Origin: Pseudogymnoascus destructans
Lineage: Eukaryota; Ascomycota; Leotiomycetes; Thelebolales; Thelebolaceae
Direction: 5' to 3'
DNA: 64,000 bases
NCBI RefSeq assembly: GCF_001641265.1
Contig: NW_020167554.1
Span: 1 to 64,000 of the forward strand
Positions 11,389 to 21,817 of this stretch are shown piece after piece. Each line of letters begins with the position of its first letter. Position 1 is the stretch's first letter. The notes below the pieces were generated by a model. The model worked only from the letters and a program-made list of their open reading frames with translations, did no database searches and was not told the origin of the DNA. A program made the translations under genes and the position numbers.

Positions 11389-11835
11389 TCCAGTGACTGG
11401 TAAAGTGACCATTGTTCGATGCAGTTTGCGTTTTGACCTGCCAATCACCTACATCATCAAAGGATCAACGGATTGAGGAATTGGAGTCAAGTCTCCAAGA
11501 AGTGGTTCACCATGCGCAGCAATAGATCTCCGACGAAGTCATCAAGCGCGAGGCCGCCATGACTGAATTGGCTGAAGAAAATGCGCGTTTACGATTGATG
11601 CTCGGCATGGGGGAATGACGGGCTGGAGTTATGGCTAGTGTTCCGAAGGATGGGGACAGAGTGATACAGGAGGGACGAGAGCATGGTTATTCAGCATGGA
11701 TTTCGGTGATAGACAGTTTGAGAGGCATTGATTGTGGTCAGTTGAAGCTATTCGGAGGATTCAGATGGTGATTCGGGACCCAGTGGGGGCGAGTGTGAGG
11801 CAATTTCATACTTAGAATTAGTCAGCACATCACGT
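11389..11835 (+). pseudogene. Foreign insert in Gyp-C gag encoding a leucine-zipper-like peptide
   Basis: The 447 bp between the two 91-bp repeats do not match gag. On the plus strand, from about 11453 to 11619, they encode a highly charged coiled coil: QRIEELESSLQEVV, then an in-frame TAG, then IKREAAMTELAEEN and RLRLMLGMGE followed by TGA. Leu and Ile spacing resembles the zipper of a fungal bZIP protein or another coiled coil, but no basic region is visible upstream. The TAG stands where CAG (Gln) would fit. I read it as a captured gene fragment; the source gene is unknown. Confidence 0.45.
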
Positions 11836-11926
11836 GCTAGGAGAGGCCATTCTTATGGCCGGTCTTCGGGACTCATAGAACCACAATATCATCATAATCG
11901 TCTCATGAATAACAGCCCCTTGCAAT
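11836..11926. repeat. 91-bp direct repeat, copy 2
   Basis: Second copy of the repeat at 11298-11388, nearly identical. After it, gag of Gyp-C continues. Confidence 0.9.
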
Positions 11927-12318
11927 AATCGTGACAATTTGGGGGTCATGCGAGTTTCATACAGACATGGCTCTTTAGTCTACGACAATAGTGGCTAATG
12001 AGCATGTAGGTTTCCTAATTGGTTTAGTTGCTATATCTTTGGAATTTCGTACTGTATGTAAGGGTGCTACCATTCTGCTTCAATTTGTATAGATGGTCTT
12101 CTGCAGTTTTAACCTCATCGATATCGCCAAACATGCAGCGGATCTCCTTCTTGAATCCTTTCTAAGTACTGAACATAGTTCTAGTAGTAGTCATCGTACC
12201 ACAGGTGTCCTCATATTGAAAGTAGTCCTTAAGGAAGTGTTCTACCTATCGAAGGGCTTCTCCTCTAAGATAGGAGGACGTCCATAAGGCGTAATTCTTG
12301 TTAGTTGGAAACTTGTTG

Positions 12319-12789
12319 TCATTGAAGTGCGTGTATAACTTCAATTGTGTTGCGTAGAAGCTCAAACCAACAACGGATGACTTCTGGGTCCTCGCACTTA
12401 GCCCTCTGGTAGTCGTATTTGCGCTGAAAGCGTGTCCGGAGCTCTACATGCTGCTTAACAAAGTTTGAAGCCCAACGCAACCCGACACGTGGCACGTCGC
12501 ATGTTGCAAGTAGCCGATTTGCCATATCTTCAACAATAGACAACTGAGGAGGAAATCCTTTTGTAGCTAGGTCGAGTATGTATTGAACAAGGACTGATTC
12601 CTTTAGGTTTGTCAATTTCTGTGAGTTGGCTTGGATATCGCGTCGTGAAGGTATGCCTAGTAATCGATGACCTAGCTTACGGTAGCCCACAGAAAAGGTC
12701 CTAGCTACAGCTCGAAGGCGTAACTTTGGGTCGCTTTGTAGAGCTTGGATAGCTAGCAGTAATTGCCTTTCATCGTTTTTTGGCAGCAT
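12319..12789 (-). pseudogene. Fot1/pogo-type transposase, N-terminal fragment
   Basis: 156 codons with the bipartite DNA-binding region of pogo-family transposases: a psq-type helix-turn-helix (LRAVARTFSVGYRKLGHRL, about residues 24-42) and a CENP-B/Tc5-type helix-turn-helix (STVEDMANRLLATCDVPRVG-like region, 83-105; WASNFVKQHVELRTRF, 106-121). The typical family text continues past R-[AC]-W-F and NTI, where this copy runs into Gyp-C sequence at about 12350, so the DDE catalytic part is gone. The last codons belong to the junction. The start ATG at 12789 has no in-frame upstream alternative nearby. Confidence 0.8.
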
Positions 12790-12918
12790 GTTTTGTTGTG
12801 GAGGAATTGAACATTTAGTTGGGGGTTATTGTCACCGCATCATTTTGGCCGGTTCGCTACTCGTATACATGTACGTTATTCAAGAATACGTTGAATAATT
12901 TTGCTAACCCTGATAGTA

Positions 12919-13239
12919 AATGAAAATTCTACCCTGTCGTGATTAATAAGCCATCACGTGACGCTCACCGCCAGCTCTTCGAAAGTGCTACCTCCCTCGC
13001 CGTCCTGGTGTAGCCTCGTCCTGGTGTAGCCTGGTCCTGCTGATTCGCCAGCCGCCGCTCTCATTACATCAGAGAGGTTAATAGGGGGGTATAGGGGGCT
13101 TTCGGGCAGCAAAGGGTGGAGGAGTAAGGGAGGTGGTCGCTATCGCTCTTCATGGCGACACTACGTAGGGCCAACGGCTGTGGGAGACGGTGAGCGTCAC
13201 ATGGTAGCTTATTAATCACGACAGGGTAGAATTTTCATT
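12919..13239. mobile_element. MITE with about 54-bp terminal inverted repeats and TA target duplication
   Basis: The left end AATGAAAATTCTACCCTGTC... is repeated inverted at the right end (...GACAGGGTAGAATTTTCATT); the inverted repeats extend into GTGACGCTCACC with a few mismatches. TA flanks both ends (12917-12918 and 13240-13241). There is no coding capacity; the middle holds GC-rich and G-run sequence. The TA duplication and small size point to mobilisation by a Tc1/mariner or pogo transposase. Confidence 0.8.
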
Positions 13240-13242
13240 TAC

Positions 13243-13961
13243 CATTGAATTAATTAACTATCATCTCCGTACTGGGCCTACGTACTATTTGTAGACCGGC
13301 TCCTGAAGCTAGCTCAGGCCCGAGGCCTGGTTAAGCTGGGCGATCCGCCCGTCTCAAACGCCCGGCTTCGCCCAAACTACGCCCAGCTTCAGAGCTGGGG
13401 CTGATCGTTGCACCCAGCTACTATGAAGCTGATGCCGATCCTACGCCCAGCTTCTATGAAGCTGATGCCGATCCTACGCCCAGCTTTGCCTAGCACCAGT
13501 CTGCCCTACGCCCGGCATATATGGCAGTCCTACGTCACCTACCTGGTGGCTTGGGCCTCGTGCCTAGAACGGTCCGATTAGGTGGTATTACAATATATCC
13601 AACAATATGCCAAGATATTTCAGACCGTGTGTACGTGGGTGTACCCACCGCAAACCAAACCAATACCTACGGAGAATCAATCAAAGAACCGCAAGCTTCG
13701 CCATATGCGAAAGCGAGACATTCTGCGGGTTGGCAAAAACGTCCGCCGGTATAAACGGCCAGCTAAAGCAAACGCCCTGGTGCGCGCCCACGCCGCTAAT
13801 GTGCTACAGGGGATGGAGTATGAAGAGTAAGACGTTATTTGCTATGCGTATCTAATTCCGATCCTACCAGACCACTCTGCGTTACTTCCAGCAATAAACA
13901 CTAGACTAGCCACTGGACCATCCACTACCGCACTTAGGCTCCAAATGACAGCGGGCTACAT
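13243..13961. other. Intergenic stretch with GC-rich CCCAGCTT repeats, no supported gene
   Basis: At 13310-13510 the motif CGCCCAGCTT recurs many times. A 33-bp unit (CTATGAAGCTGATGCCGATC...) is repeated in tandem at 13421-13487. From 13520 to 13855 three overlapping short frames are open on the plus strand, none with a recognisable domain or clear start context; I do not call a gene. Confidence 0.5.
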
Positions 13962-15266
13962 TCAGCCTATGCATCCCGCCGGCGGGCCCCGCTTCCGTGC
14001 TCCGCTGTCTTGGTCGCTTTCTACGTTGTTCAGGATGAACTCCGTTGTTTTGTAAATCCCTCCATCCACTACTAGACGCGTCTTGCTCTCCGAGCGCTGT
14101 GGCTGTGTGCCGGACTCGACCGTTGTGCGCGTTGTGCCGACCCTCTTTGAGCCGTACAGTTCACGCGACATGCCTCTACTGCCAGTGGACTCGAGGTTGT
14201 AGGAGAGGCCACCTTCAAAGCCAGCTGGGAGGGCTGTGTTGAAGACGCCGGATTGCATGCTCGCCAAAAGATGCTGTAGGCTGGGAATGCAGGCTGTAAC
14301 AATGCTGAGGTGCGTGACTGCCCTACGTGGAAAACTGCTGTCAGCCAAATAGGGGGTGGGTCTTCGGTGGGGGGTCTTACTGTGTCCAAATTGCCACATT
14401 GACGCCGTACCAGGATTTATCAGCGGATCCAATATATCGCGACAAATAGATCAACCGCGGGATCTCTGCAAGGCATACGCTGTGGAGTCTAGTTAGCCGT
14501 TTCTCTGTCAAAGTAGGCGCCGAAGTAACCCACAGCATTCTGGCCATGAAAACCAGCATCACTATTGCTCTCTTTCTTTGCTGGATCTGGACACCCCAGA
14601 GGATGACAACTGGCAGGATGGTAAGGGCGATGTCGGTGATGATATCAATGACTCCAGCGGCATAGTACAGCGCAGACTGGTTTCGGCAGACGCCAGAGGA
14701 GTTGTTCCATGGCTGTGGCAAGGAGCACTGGAATGCAAACCCGAAGACGGTCCCAACTCCCCATGTAGCAATAAGGCATAGGATGATCCTTCCGACCCTG
14801 ATGGTGGCCACGTTTGGCGTCAATCTTATGATGAAAAGGAGCAGCGACATTTTGGCCAGGACGATGGTTATGATAAATAGAATCTGATATGTGTAGTTAT
14901 ATTTGTTGCACATGTCTATCTCGTCGTCGAGTAGGCTGGCTTCGTGGCGTCCAAGACCAGCCAGGGCTGCTTTATGAAGTATGCCGCATTGTATCAGCCC
15001 AAACGCCTGTGGTATTGTCAGTTTGGTATGGGGAGGCAGATGTACGTAGAGGGCCTCCTTACACCAGCAGCTGCCATCAGGTTATCATCGAGGCTCCATG
15101 ATCTGATGGATAGCTTCCTGAGCAGGCTGACGATGACTGTTATAACCATAAAACACATCATCGTCCAGTTTGCTATAACCACATATCCACCATGATCGGT
15201 ATCGCTAATCACCCAATGCGGAGGTGACAATGCCGCCAGCGGGTTTGGATCTGACTCGGCTCTCAT
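13962..15266 (-). CDS. SAT4/rhodopsin-domain integral membrane protein
   Basis: Predicted 396 aa from three exons on the minus strand: 15266-15063, 15006-14381 and 14322-13962, with donors GTAAGG and GTAAGA, and phases that join cleanly. Several hydrophobic helices are visible, e.g. VIANWTMMCFMVITVIVSLL, ILFIITIVLAKMSLLLFIIR and GVIDIITDIALTILPVVIL, followed by RLIYLSRY and HLSIVTACIPSLQHLL, all landmarks of the fungal SAT4-type seven-helix family. The C-terminal tail is hydrophilic (Ser/Thr/Arg-rich), as usual. The segment VTSAPTLTEKRLTRLHS is atypical and may be a small extra intron or a local change. Members are common in Pezizomycotina and mostly of unknown function; some are called PTH11-like. 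It is divergent from the permease gene to its right. Confidence 0.85.
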
Positions 15267-15853
15267 CTTGAGAACGAATTAACAATTAAGCATACACGGT
15301 TAAATTTTCCAGATGCCTCAGTGAAGAATAATTATCAATATCAGAGGGGTCGGCGACCACGCCAGTCACTCCCCTCGCCCCTGACCGCCCACTCTGGGAT
15401 TCCGCATGTGCTGGGTATTATAGGGCACCCTTGTCCGCTGCAACCACCCACTCCCATGCGACATGGCATGATTTCTTTTGGCGCGCTGTGAATCTGATAG
15501 CGGTGAATAAAAGGTCCCTGGTTCGAGCGCTCGGTGTAATGAGCCAGTTGTGACAAATTATCCAAATAGAAAAAGTACTGATCACTTCTAGGAGTGCTTC
15601 TCGATCACACCCGGCGGCCCTCTGCACCTGTGCTACTGGGCAGGATGCACAATGTAACGGGGCAGGGCACTCTGGTGCCTGTTCTATCGTGTTTTGTCTC
15701 GAATGCCGGCTCCCCGCGTGCCGAATTTTGCCCGCTCAAGCTCTCATCTTCAAATATCCCCCCAAGGGAGCCTCTTTCCCATGGCACCTCAAGCATATGA
15801 GTGTTTGAGGCCATCTACTATTTCAAAGACATCGACGTCTCTATATCTCAAGC
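15267..15853. promoter_or_regulatory. Shared intergenic promoter region between SAT4 gene and permease
   Basis: 587 bp between the divergent start codons. It contains short A/T-rich stretches (for example near 15280-15340 and 15500-15560) but no motif I can assign with confidence. Short open frames here are not supported. Confidence 0.4.
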
Positions 15854-17781
15854 ATGACCATGGAATTCGAGATGACGGGGCGCCGGCCCAGCAAGAACGG
15901 TTCGGGCGAGGTCAGGCACGATGATGAGGAGTACTCTTACGGCAGCCGTGACCGAGCTGTTCTCGCAAACTTGGGGAAGAGGCAGGCATTAAAGGTGAGT
16001 TTCCGGTATGAACTGGTGGGGACATACAGCTAACAGCAGCAGCGGAGCTTTGGCTTCATATCCATGGTGGTGCGAACAGAGTCAGAGCGATGCCAGTCTT
16101 GATGGCCACAGCGCTGACCTCGCAACCAGGGGTTCTCAAGCACATTGATGGCTACATGGGAACCATTATCAGCGTTGGTAATCCTCAGGCAACTGCAAGC
16201 TAAAGGCTAATCCAAGCACAGCTTACTGCAAGGAGGACTTCTCAATGGTGGTCCAGTATCGCTGGTATATGGCTTCATCCTCTGTTTCTTCGGTACGCTT
16301 GCGACTTGTGCGTCACTGGGTGAGATGGCATCAATGTAAGCCAACCGTGTCTGAGAAATTCAGCCAATTGACGCTAATCACTTTTGCACAACAGGAGTCC
16401 AACATCTGGAGGGCAATACCACTGGGTTGCGCAGCTGGCACCGCGCAAGTACTCCATATTGTTGGGGTGGTACACTGGTAAGACATCCAGAAAGTCGTGC
16501 CGTACAACACTCTCACACACCGCAGGATGGGCCTCAGTCCTTGCATGGCTAGCTGCTACGGCGGCACCAGCCTTTCTCGGCGGGACTTTGATTCAGGGTC
16601 TCCTAGTCCTAAACCACGACACATATGTATTCGAGCGATGGCATGGAACTCTGCTCTATACTGCGATTATCACCTCAGCAGTCCTCGTGAACATCTTTGG
16701 CATCAAAATCCTACCTCATTTAGAAAGCGCCATTCTCTTGATACACATCGGACTCTGGTTTCTCCTTTTAATCCCGATGGTATGTCTTGCACCTCAACAT
16801 TCAGCTGAGTGGGTCTTCACGGATTTTGAGAACCAAGGGGGTTGGAGTAGCGATGGCGTGTCTTGGTGTGTTGGCCTTCTCACAAGCGCCTTCCCATTTA
16901 CTGGTAAGCCGCCGAAATCCCTGTGTTAATGTTACCATGTCTCATATTCGAGTCAGGCTTTGACGGTGCGTGGCACATGAGCGAGGAAATTGAAAACGCA
17001 ACAACCGTCGTTCCCCGCGCCATGATCACAAGTATTGTCCTCAATGGCTTTCTCGGCTTCGGTTTCCTGATTGCCCTCCTATTCAGCATGGGGGACACCA
17101 ACGCCGCCCTTTCAACCCCCACGAGATACCCAATTATCGAAATATTCTACTCCGCGACGAGTTCAAAGTTGGCCGCAACCCTAATGGTCTCAGGCATTGT
17201 CCTATCGGCCGTAACATCCACCTGGGGTCTGCTCTCCGCCGCGTCGCGTATGACTTGGGCATTCTGCCGAGACAACGGACTACCTTACTCGCCCTACTTT
17301 GCACACGTACGTTCCACTTTCTCTGTAACTTGCTCAAACTAATCCCTCCCAGGTCCACAGCACCCGCCACATCCCCGTCCGCTCTATCCTTCTTACTACC
17401 GCCACCCTACTCGTCCTTGGCCTGATTAATATCGCCTCTGCGGCTGCATTCTATGCCGTTACCGGCCTTGCAACCGTGGCCTTGTACTCCACCTACATAG
17501 TCCCAATTGCACTTCTCGTGCTACGTCGGCTCTCAGGGGATGAAATCCCCTTTGGCCCCTGGCACCTCGGGAGATGGGGTATGCCCCTTAACATGTTCTC
17601 TTTACTGTACACGTTGTTCGTGTCAATCTGGATGTTCTTTCCCGCGTTTGTTCCGGTGACGGCTATGAATATGAATTATACGAGTGTTGTGTACGGAGGA
17701 ACATTTATTTTCAGTGCGGTGGCGTGGTATACTTATGGCAAGACGACGTATCTGGGGCCGATTAAGGAGGTGAGGGAGTAG
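15854..17781 (+). CDS. Amino-acid permease, APC superfamily (GABA/choline permease type)
   Basis: Eight exons give 521 aa: 15854-15994, 16043-16069, 16130-16173, 16222-16335, 16395-16477, 16526-16903, 16957-17306, 17353-17781; all seven introns have GT..AG ends and consistent phases (the second donor, GTGCGA, is the least certain). The protein follows the fungal APC pattern: hydrophilic N-terminus with GKRQALKRSFG, then GFSSTLMATWE, NGGPVSLVYGFI, ASLGEMASMSPTSGGQYHWV, GTLIQGLL, GFDGAWHMSEEIENATTVVP and SRMTWAFCRDNGLP. Family members import amino acids, GABA, choline or polyamines by proton symport at the plasma membrane; the substrate cannot be read from the sequence. No stops. The neighbour on the left is divergent. 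Confidence 0.92.
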
Positions 17782-18038
17782 GCAAGTTGTGTGTGTAACC
17801 TATATTTGGATGCGGGAATAGATATCAATCATGGCGTTGAGGACCTATATATACTGTAGATAGATAGTAAATATACTCGCTCCGGAGCGAGTGTAATGTA
17901 AGCGATGGTCTTTTGCTTGTGTATCGTAATGCTAGCTGTGCGTAGACACTGTGAAGAAGTTTTAATAGGAGATGGCCTTGTTGGCAAGAAGAATTAGACT
18001 GTATATTATGTTTCACAAGCGAAGGGATCACACAAGCG

Positions 18039-18325
18039 CAGTGTTCCCCAAATAGTATTAGAATAGTATTCGGGGTTTTCCCGAATACTCGCCATCTGGG
18101 AGTATTCGGCGAATACTCATACGAATCCTCGCCGAATAGTATTTGAGTATTTTGAGGCTCAACTGTAGTATATAGTAATGAAATATGATAACTGTCTACT
18201 CGCTATTATCCTCCTCCTCGTCGCCTATAACCCCCCAATCCCATAGGCAGAGTAGATATCGAAGAGTTGAAGGTAATAACCTGTTCCTTTTCTTTGTGAC
18301 TATATCACCGCCGACACTAAATATA
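18039..18325 (-). mobile_element. hAT relic, 3' part (C-terminal dimerisation tail and terminal repeat)
   Basis: The end CAGTGTTCCCC at 18039 looks like a hAT terminal repeat (hAT ends start CA[GA]). On the minus strand 18196-18320 encode the last part of a hAT transposase: FSVGGDIVTKKRNRLLPSTL, then LWDWGVIGDEEEDNSE and a stop at 18196. The rest of the same element lies right of a Fot1 insertion, at 20184-20262 and 20521-20803. Subterminal AGTATTCG-type repeats fill 18050-18160. Confidence 0.8.
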
Positions 18326-20183
18326 ACGTAAGTCATGGCGTAACGCAACGGGTGTCGTAACGCAACTGATAACCGAGGACTACCAACTTGTAACTTGAAT
18401 AACTCAACAATGGTGCGTAGGAAAAGCATAGCGACGGCGGATTTAGAGTCTCGTATTACTCAGGCGATAACTGGCGTTCAAAATGGTGAATATAAAAGCT
18501 TGTATAAGGCTGCCCAGGACTTGGGGTTGACGCGGAGCACATTGACGCGACGCGTCAATGGGGGGTTATCTCGCCGTCAAGCCCGCCAACAACAGCAGAA
18601 ACTCTCATATGCTCAGGAAAACGTACTTCACAAGTGGATCAAAGACCTAACAATAAGTGGGTACTCTCCCGGGCATCGCTTATTAAAAGAAATAGCAGAG
18701 GAACTGCGTACAAAATGAACATACAATTTGGACAATGTGACACCCGACGTGCTTGAACTCCAACCACATGATACGCTTGGTGAGGACTGGGTTCCCCGAT
18801 TCATTATACGACACCCACATCTCAATGTTGCTATTGGACGTCGAATTGAGTCCGTACGAATGGACGGGGCAACAAAACCAGTGCTTGACGCGTGGTTTGA
18901 CGCGTATCAGAAAGTGGTTCAAGAACACGGAATCGTCCAAAAAGACATATATAACATGGACGAGTCTGGATTTTCGATTGGGACAATGGAGTCAACGCGT
19001 ATAATACTCGATTCATCACTTCGTACAAAGCACCAGGCTCATCCTGGCCGTCAAGAATGGGTTTCGATGGTGGACTGTATTTGCGCAGATGGAACAATTC
19101 TACCACCGCTCGGGATATTCAAAAGGTCGAACATCTTACAGAACTGGATACCGAATAGCGTACATAATGAATGGTTCTTTTCAGCAAATACAAAGGGTTG
19201 GACGAGTAACGTTCACGGTTTAGAGTGGTTGAGGCGTGTTTTTGAACCGATAACCCGAGCAAAAGCAGGCAGACAACACTGACTTCTTATTTGTGATGGC
19301 CACGATTCACATATAAGCGGTAGCTTTATAGCACACTGTCTTCAAAATCGAATTGCGCTTCTTATCCTACTGCCTCATACATCACACTTGCTGCAGCCGC
19401 TTGATGTTGCGATTTTTTGGCCCTCTCAAAAAACGGCTGACAGCGGCACTATCGCACTTGAACCAAGCACAACCCGTACGAATACAGAAGTACGAGTGGA
19501 TGGAAGCATATATTCGAGCACGATCAGATGTATGCAATCGTCAGAACATTGAATCTGCCTGGCGTGGTGCTGGTTGAACCCCATTCAACCTGCAAAGAGC
19601 ACTTCGTACGATGACCCACGATGCAACACCCGAGCAAGAAAGACCAAGAACACCAACCCAGTTTGATATTTTTAATCAAGTCTTTGTAAATAGCTCGCCA
19701 CCTGATCCAGCGATACTGCGAGATGCGAATAAGCTACTTAATTCAACAATTAAGGACCATACGACTGTTGCAACACCAGTCCGCAGATATATCCAAAAAC
19801 TGACAACTGGGACTGAGCAAATTCATGCGCAAAGTATCGTCCACCAACATGATGCCAACAACTTACGGTCTATCATAAAGAAGCGTGCGACCCGTACGAA
19901 GGGAAAGAGGGCGGTTTTAAAGGGCCATTTCCATATCTCTACCCAAGAATTATGCGATGCAGTGGTGGAGGCTGAGAATGCTACAAAAAGTCGAGGTAGG
20001 AAAACACGAAAGGGAAAGGGAAAGGCAGTTGTGTACATTTCTGATAGTGATTGCGATGATGAAGAAGTGCTTCACGAGAATTCTGAGAGTGATACTGGGT
20101 CATGTATTATTGTTGATGTTTAGCTATTTAATTTTCTACGTCGTTCTCCTCTGATATCCGTTGCGTTACGCCATGACTTACGT
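18326..20183 (+). mobile_element. Fot1/pogo DNA transposon, full length, inactive
   Basis: 1858 bp, the usual size of Fot1. Terminal inverted repeats ACGTAAGTCATGGCGTAACG / CGTTACGCCATGACTTACGT are near perfect. The flanking TA duplications are at 18324-18325 and 20184-20185. It is inserted in the hAT relic: the hAT protein text continues across it. One degenerate transposase gene fills it. Confidence 0.93.
18410..20123 (+). pseudogene. Fot1 transposase (DDE), disrupted
   Basis: The first ATG is at 18410. The N-terminus has the psq and CENP-B-like helix-turn-helix motifs (KAAQDLGLTRSTLTRRV; VLHKWIKDLTISGYSPGHRL). The catalytic core is recognisable: NMDESGFSIG, CDGHDSH and LQPLDV, with the expected acidic residues. 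The C-terminus is basic, then acidic (KSRGRKTRKGKGKA, SDSDCDDEEV). Breaks: TGA at 18716, TGA near 19280, a one-base shift in a T run near 19411, and TGA near 19576. The TGA stops stand where CGA or TGG is expected, consistent with C-to-T or G-to-A change. It would bind the element's ends and cut and paste it into TA sites. Confidence 0.9.
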
Positions 20184-20262
20184 TACTCTGACGCTGCCGA
20201 TGAGGCTGGAATTGCCAAATAGTCCCATGCGATCCGTGATATAACTGGATACTGATACTGCT
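20184..20262 (-). mobile_element. hAT relic, middle segment
   Basis: On the minus strand this short piece encodes YLAIPASSAASE, the most conserved stretch of the hAT C-terminal dimerisation domain. It links the fragments at 18039-18325 and 20521-20803 and proves that Fot1 and the solo LTR landed inside one hAT gene. The join to FSVGGD is one base out of frame. Confidence 0.85.
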
Positions 20263-20520
20263 TGTAAGGATGCCTTCTCGTCTCTCATTCTAGGGAGTAG
20301 ACTCTGGGTAGCTGCGGGGTCACTTGTGATCATTTGGGTGGGCTAACTGAGTCGGAACCGAGTCGGATGGTTTTCGGGTACTTGAGACAATCGACTCACA
20401 GGGTTCCCCCTTCATATTTTTTGTAACCTTCATAGTAGACCTATAGGATAGCATCCGTTTAGCCTCCGACTAGCACTCTCATATGCTATTACTGTGAGCT
20501 GGGTATCCTGTGTCCTTACA
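20263..20520 (+). repeat. Solo LTR of the Gyp-A family, with 5-bp target duplication
   Basis: 258 bp, TGTAAGGATGCC...TGTCCTTACA, flanked on both sides by CTGCT (20258-20262 and 20521-20525). It aligns with the Gyp-A LTR in opposite orientation and keeps the T-run segment that pairs with the primer-binding site. It arose by recombination between the two LTRs of a former insertion in the hAT relic. Confidence 0.93.
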
Positions 20521-20803
20521 CTGCTTTGCCTGCCAATATTTGAGGATATTAGTATTACGGTCGACACCATTCTCTTTGAACCATCGTCGCCACTCAACTT
20601 CCTCAATAGAAGGCCCGATGCTGATACATCTCGTCGTCGGAATCAAGTTCTCTTGGAATCGTCGGCTGCTCAGTTTCGGCAGCAATAGTAGCTTCAATAG
20701 CAGCAACCTGTATATCATTCTCACGGTCTTTATACCGGTTATAGCAAGCTGCGAAATGTGCTCTTGCCCTATCTCGTTTTACAGCGTCTACACTATTTGG
20801 CAT
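20521..20803 (-). mobile_element. hAT relic, upstream segment of the C-terminal region
   Basis: On the minus strand this encodes MPNSVDAVKRDRARAHFAAC... and, after a frameshift, WRRWFKENGV and NILKYWQAKQ, the region before the hAT dimerisation domain (KYWQ, then the hydrophobic YP motif). No BED finger or catalytic residues remain, and the right end of the element is not visible. Confidence 0.75.
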
Positions 20804-21031
20804 ATAAAATTCGTATATACTTAAGTGAATCTTGGGTCGCAGATAGTAGCAATTCCGGCATCGGTGAGTCTTTATTTCATTTCCTATCTAACTTCAGTTA
20901 ACTTGCGTTCACTGGCTAATGGCCAATAGGTAGCTTGTTCAAGCATTGGGCTCAGTTTTTGAACGGGGAAGGAATCTAGAAAGTTTTAATGAAGAGGGAA
21001 TGCATCACATTGACACTCCGGCTATTGCTCA

Positions 21032-21817
21032 ATGGAGCATTTGAATATACCGAGCCACTCACACCAGATGAGGCGCTTGCATGAGACATGTCCAATGCTT
21101 ATGGATAATCTCCTACCATCATCTGAGCGGCATGATATCGTCGAACAATCTGTCCTTGCCCCCTTGGCTGACAAAATGCATCTCCGCCCAAATGCTACAA
21201 GATGCATATCCCGACTGTTTATCCGGAACCAGCTCGACCTACCATTGAATGCAAAAGAGTTGAATGAAGACCATTACTTCACACAGCAGCTCCGGGAAGC
21301 ATTTCGAGTCGACTACAACATGCCACACATCGCAAGTCTTGGTACTCAGCCCATTCAATGGTTCTCCCAGTTTTCGTTTACTGATCCGTAAGTTATTTCT
21401 CTCTTCCGTTTATTCTGATACTAGCTAATCATGTTCATTATCAGATTGACAAGGCACCGCGTTACATTTACAGCATACGGTAATGCGGTTTGTCGGTTTG
21501 ATGTTGGCTTCGTCCACGAGAGGACCCCTGGTGAAGCAAAACTCTTCGCTCTCATCACAGAGTTGGAAGATTGTGGAGAGGATGACCCAGTCCTACAGCT
21601 CCCACGAATGCGGCTTATGAGCCAGAGCCAGAGAATCATTGGGCTCCCCGTTATTGGGAGTAAACCAGTATACGTTGTTGACATGGATCCTACGCATGAT
21701 CAGGCCGCTGCACCTTTCCGAAAATGGCCACTTAGATTGAGCTCAACGAGCCGCGAGGACGAGGAGTTGAGCTCGGTGAGTCTTTTGCAGTGCTGGTGGG
21801 AGGTGGGAATTATGTGA
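21032..21817 (+). CDS. Unknown spliced gene
   Basis: Exon 1 (21032-21387) and exon 2 (from 21445) join in frame across a 57-nt intron (GTAAGT donor, GCTAAT branch, TCAG acceptor). Combined they give about 240 codons ending at 21817, or a further intron at 21776 (GTGAGT). Visible text includes HYFTQQLREAFRVDYNMPHI, LGTQPIQWFSQF, NAVCRFDVGFVHER and GEAKLFALITELED, then LPRMRLMSQSQRIIGLPVIG. It has a compact alpha/beta look, no signal peptide and no membrane helix. I do not recognise the family. It lies in a transposon-rich stretch and could belong to a mobile element; the intact frames and good splice signals favour a functional or recently functional gene. Confidence 0.5.

Larger units (their letters stand above)
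9334..12350 (-). mobile_element. Gyp-C: heavily decayed Ty3/Gypsy gag-pol relic
   Basis: Reading on the minus strand from about 12350: a gag capsid segment (LKLYTHFNDNKFPTNKNYAL and KLKQNGSTLTYSTKFQ, about 11990-12350), an interruption (11298-11926), a gag C-terminal part (IKHTVQIDNQLYEF near 11240-11290), a zinc knuckle whose second Cys is Tyr (CFNYNKPRHMAQNC, near 11020-11060), a protease domain, and the start of reverse transcriptase (FVPKKDKKLRLYMDY, near 9380-9420). Many stops and frameshifts are present. It ends at the Gyp-B LTR edge, so Gyp-B probably inserted into it. The right junction lies within a Fot1-type transposase. Confidence 0.8.

Noticed and set aside
13520..13855. Three overlapping plus-strand frames of about 80 codons
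   Set aside because: They overlap in different frames, no domain, no intron logic; no basis to choose one.
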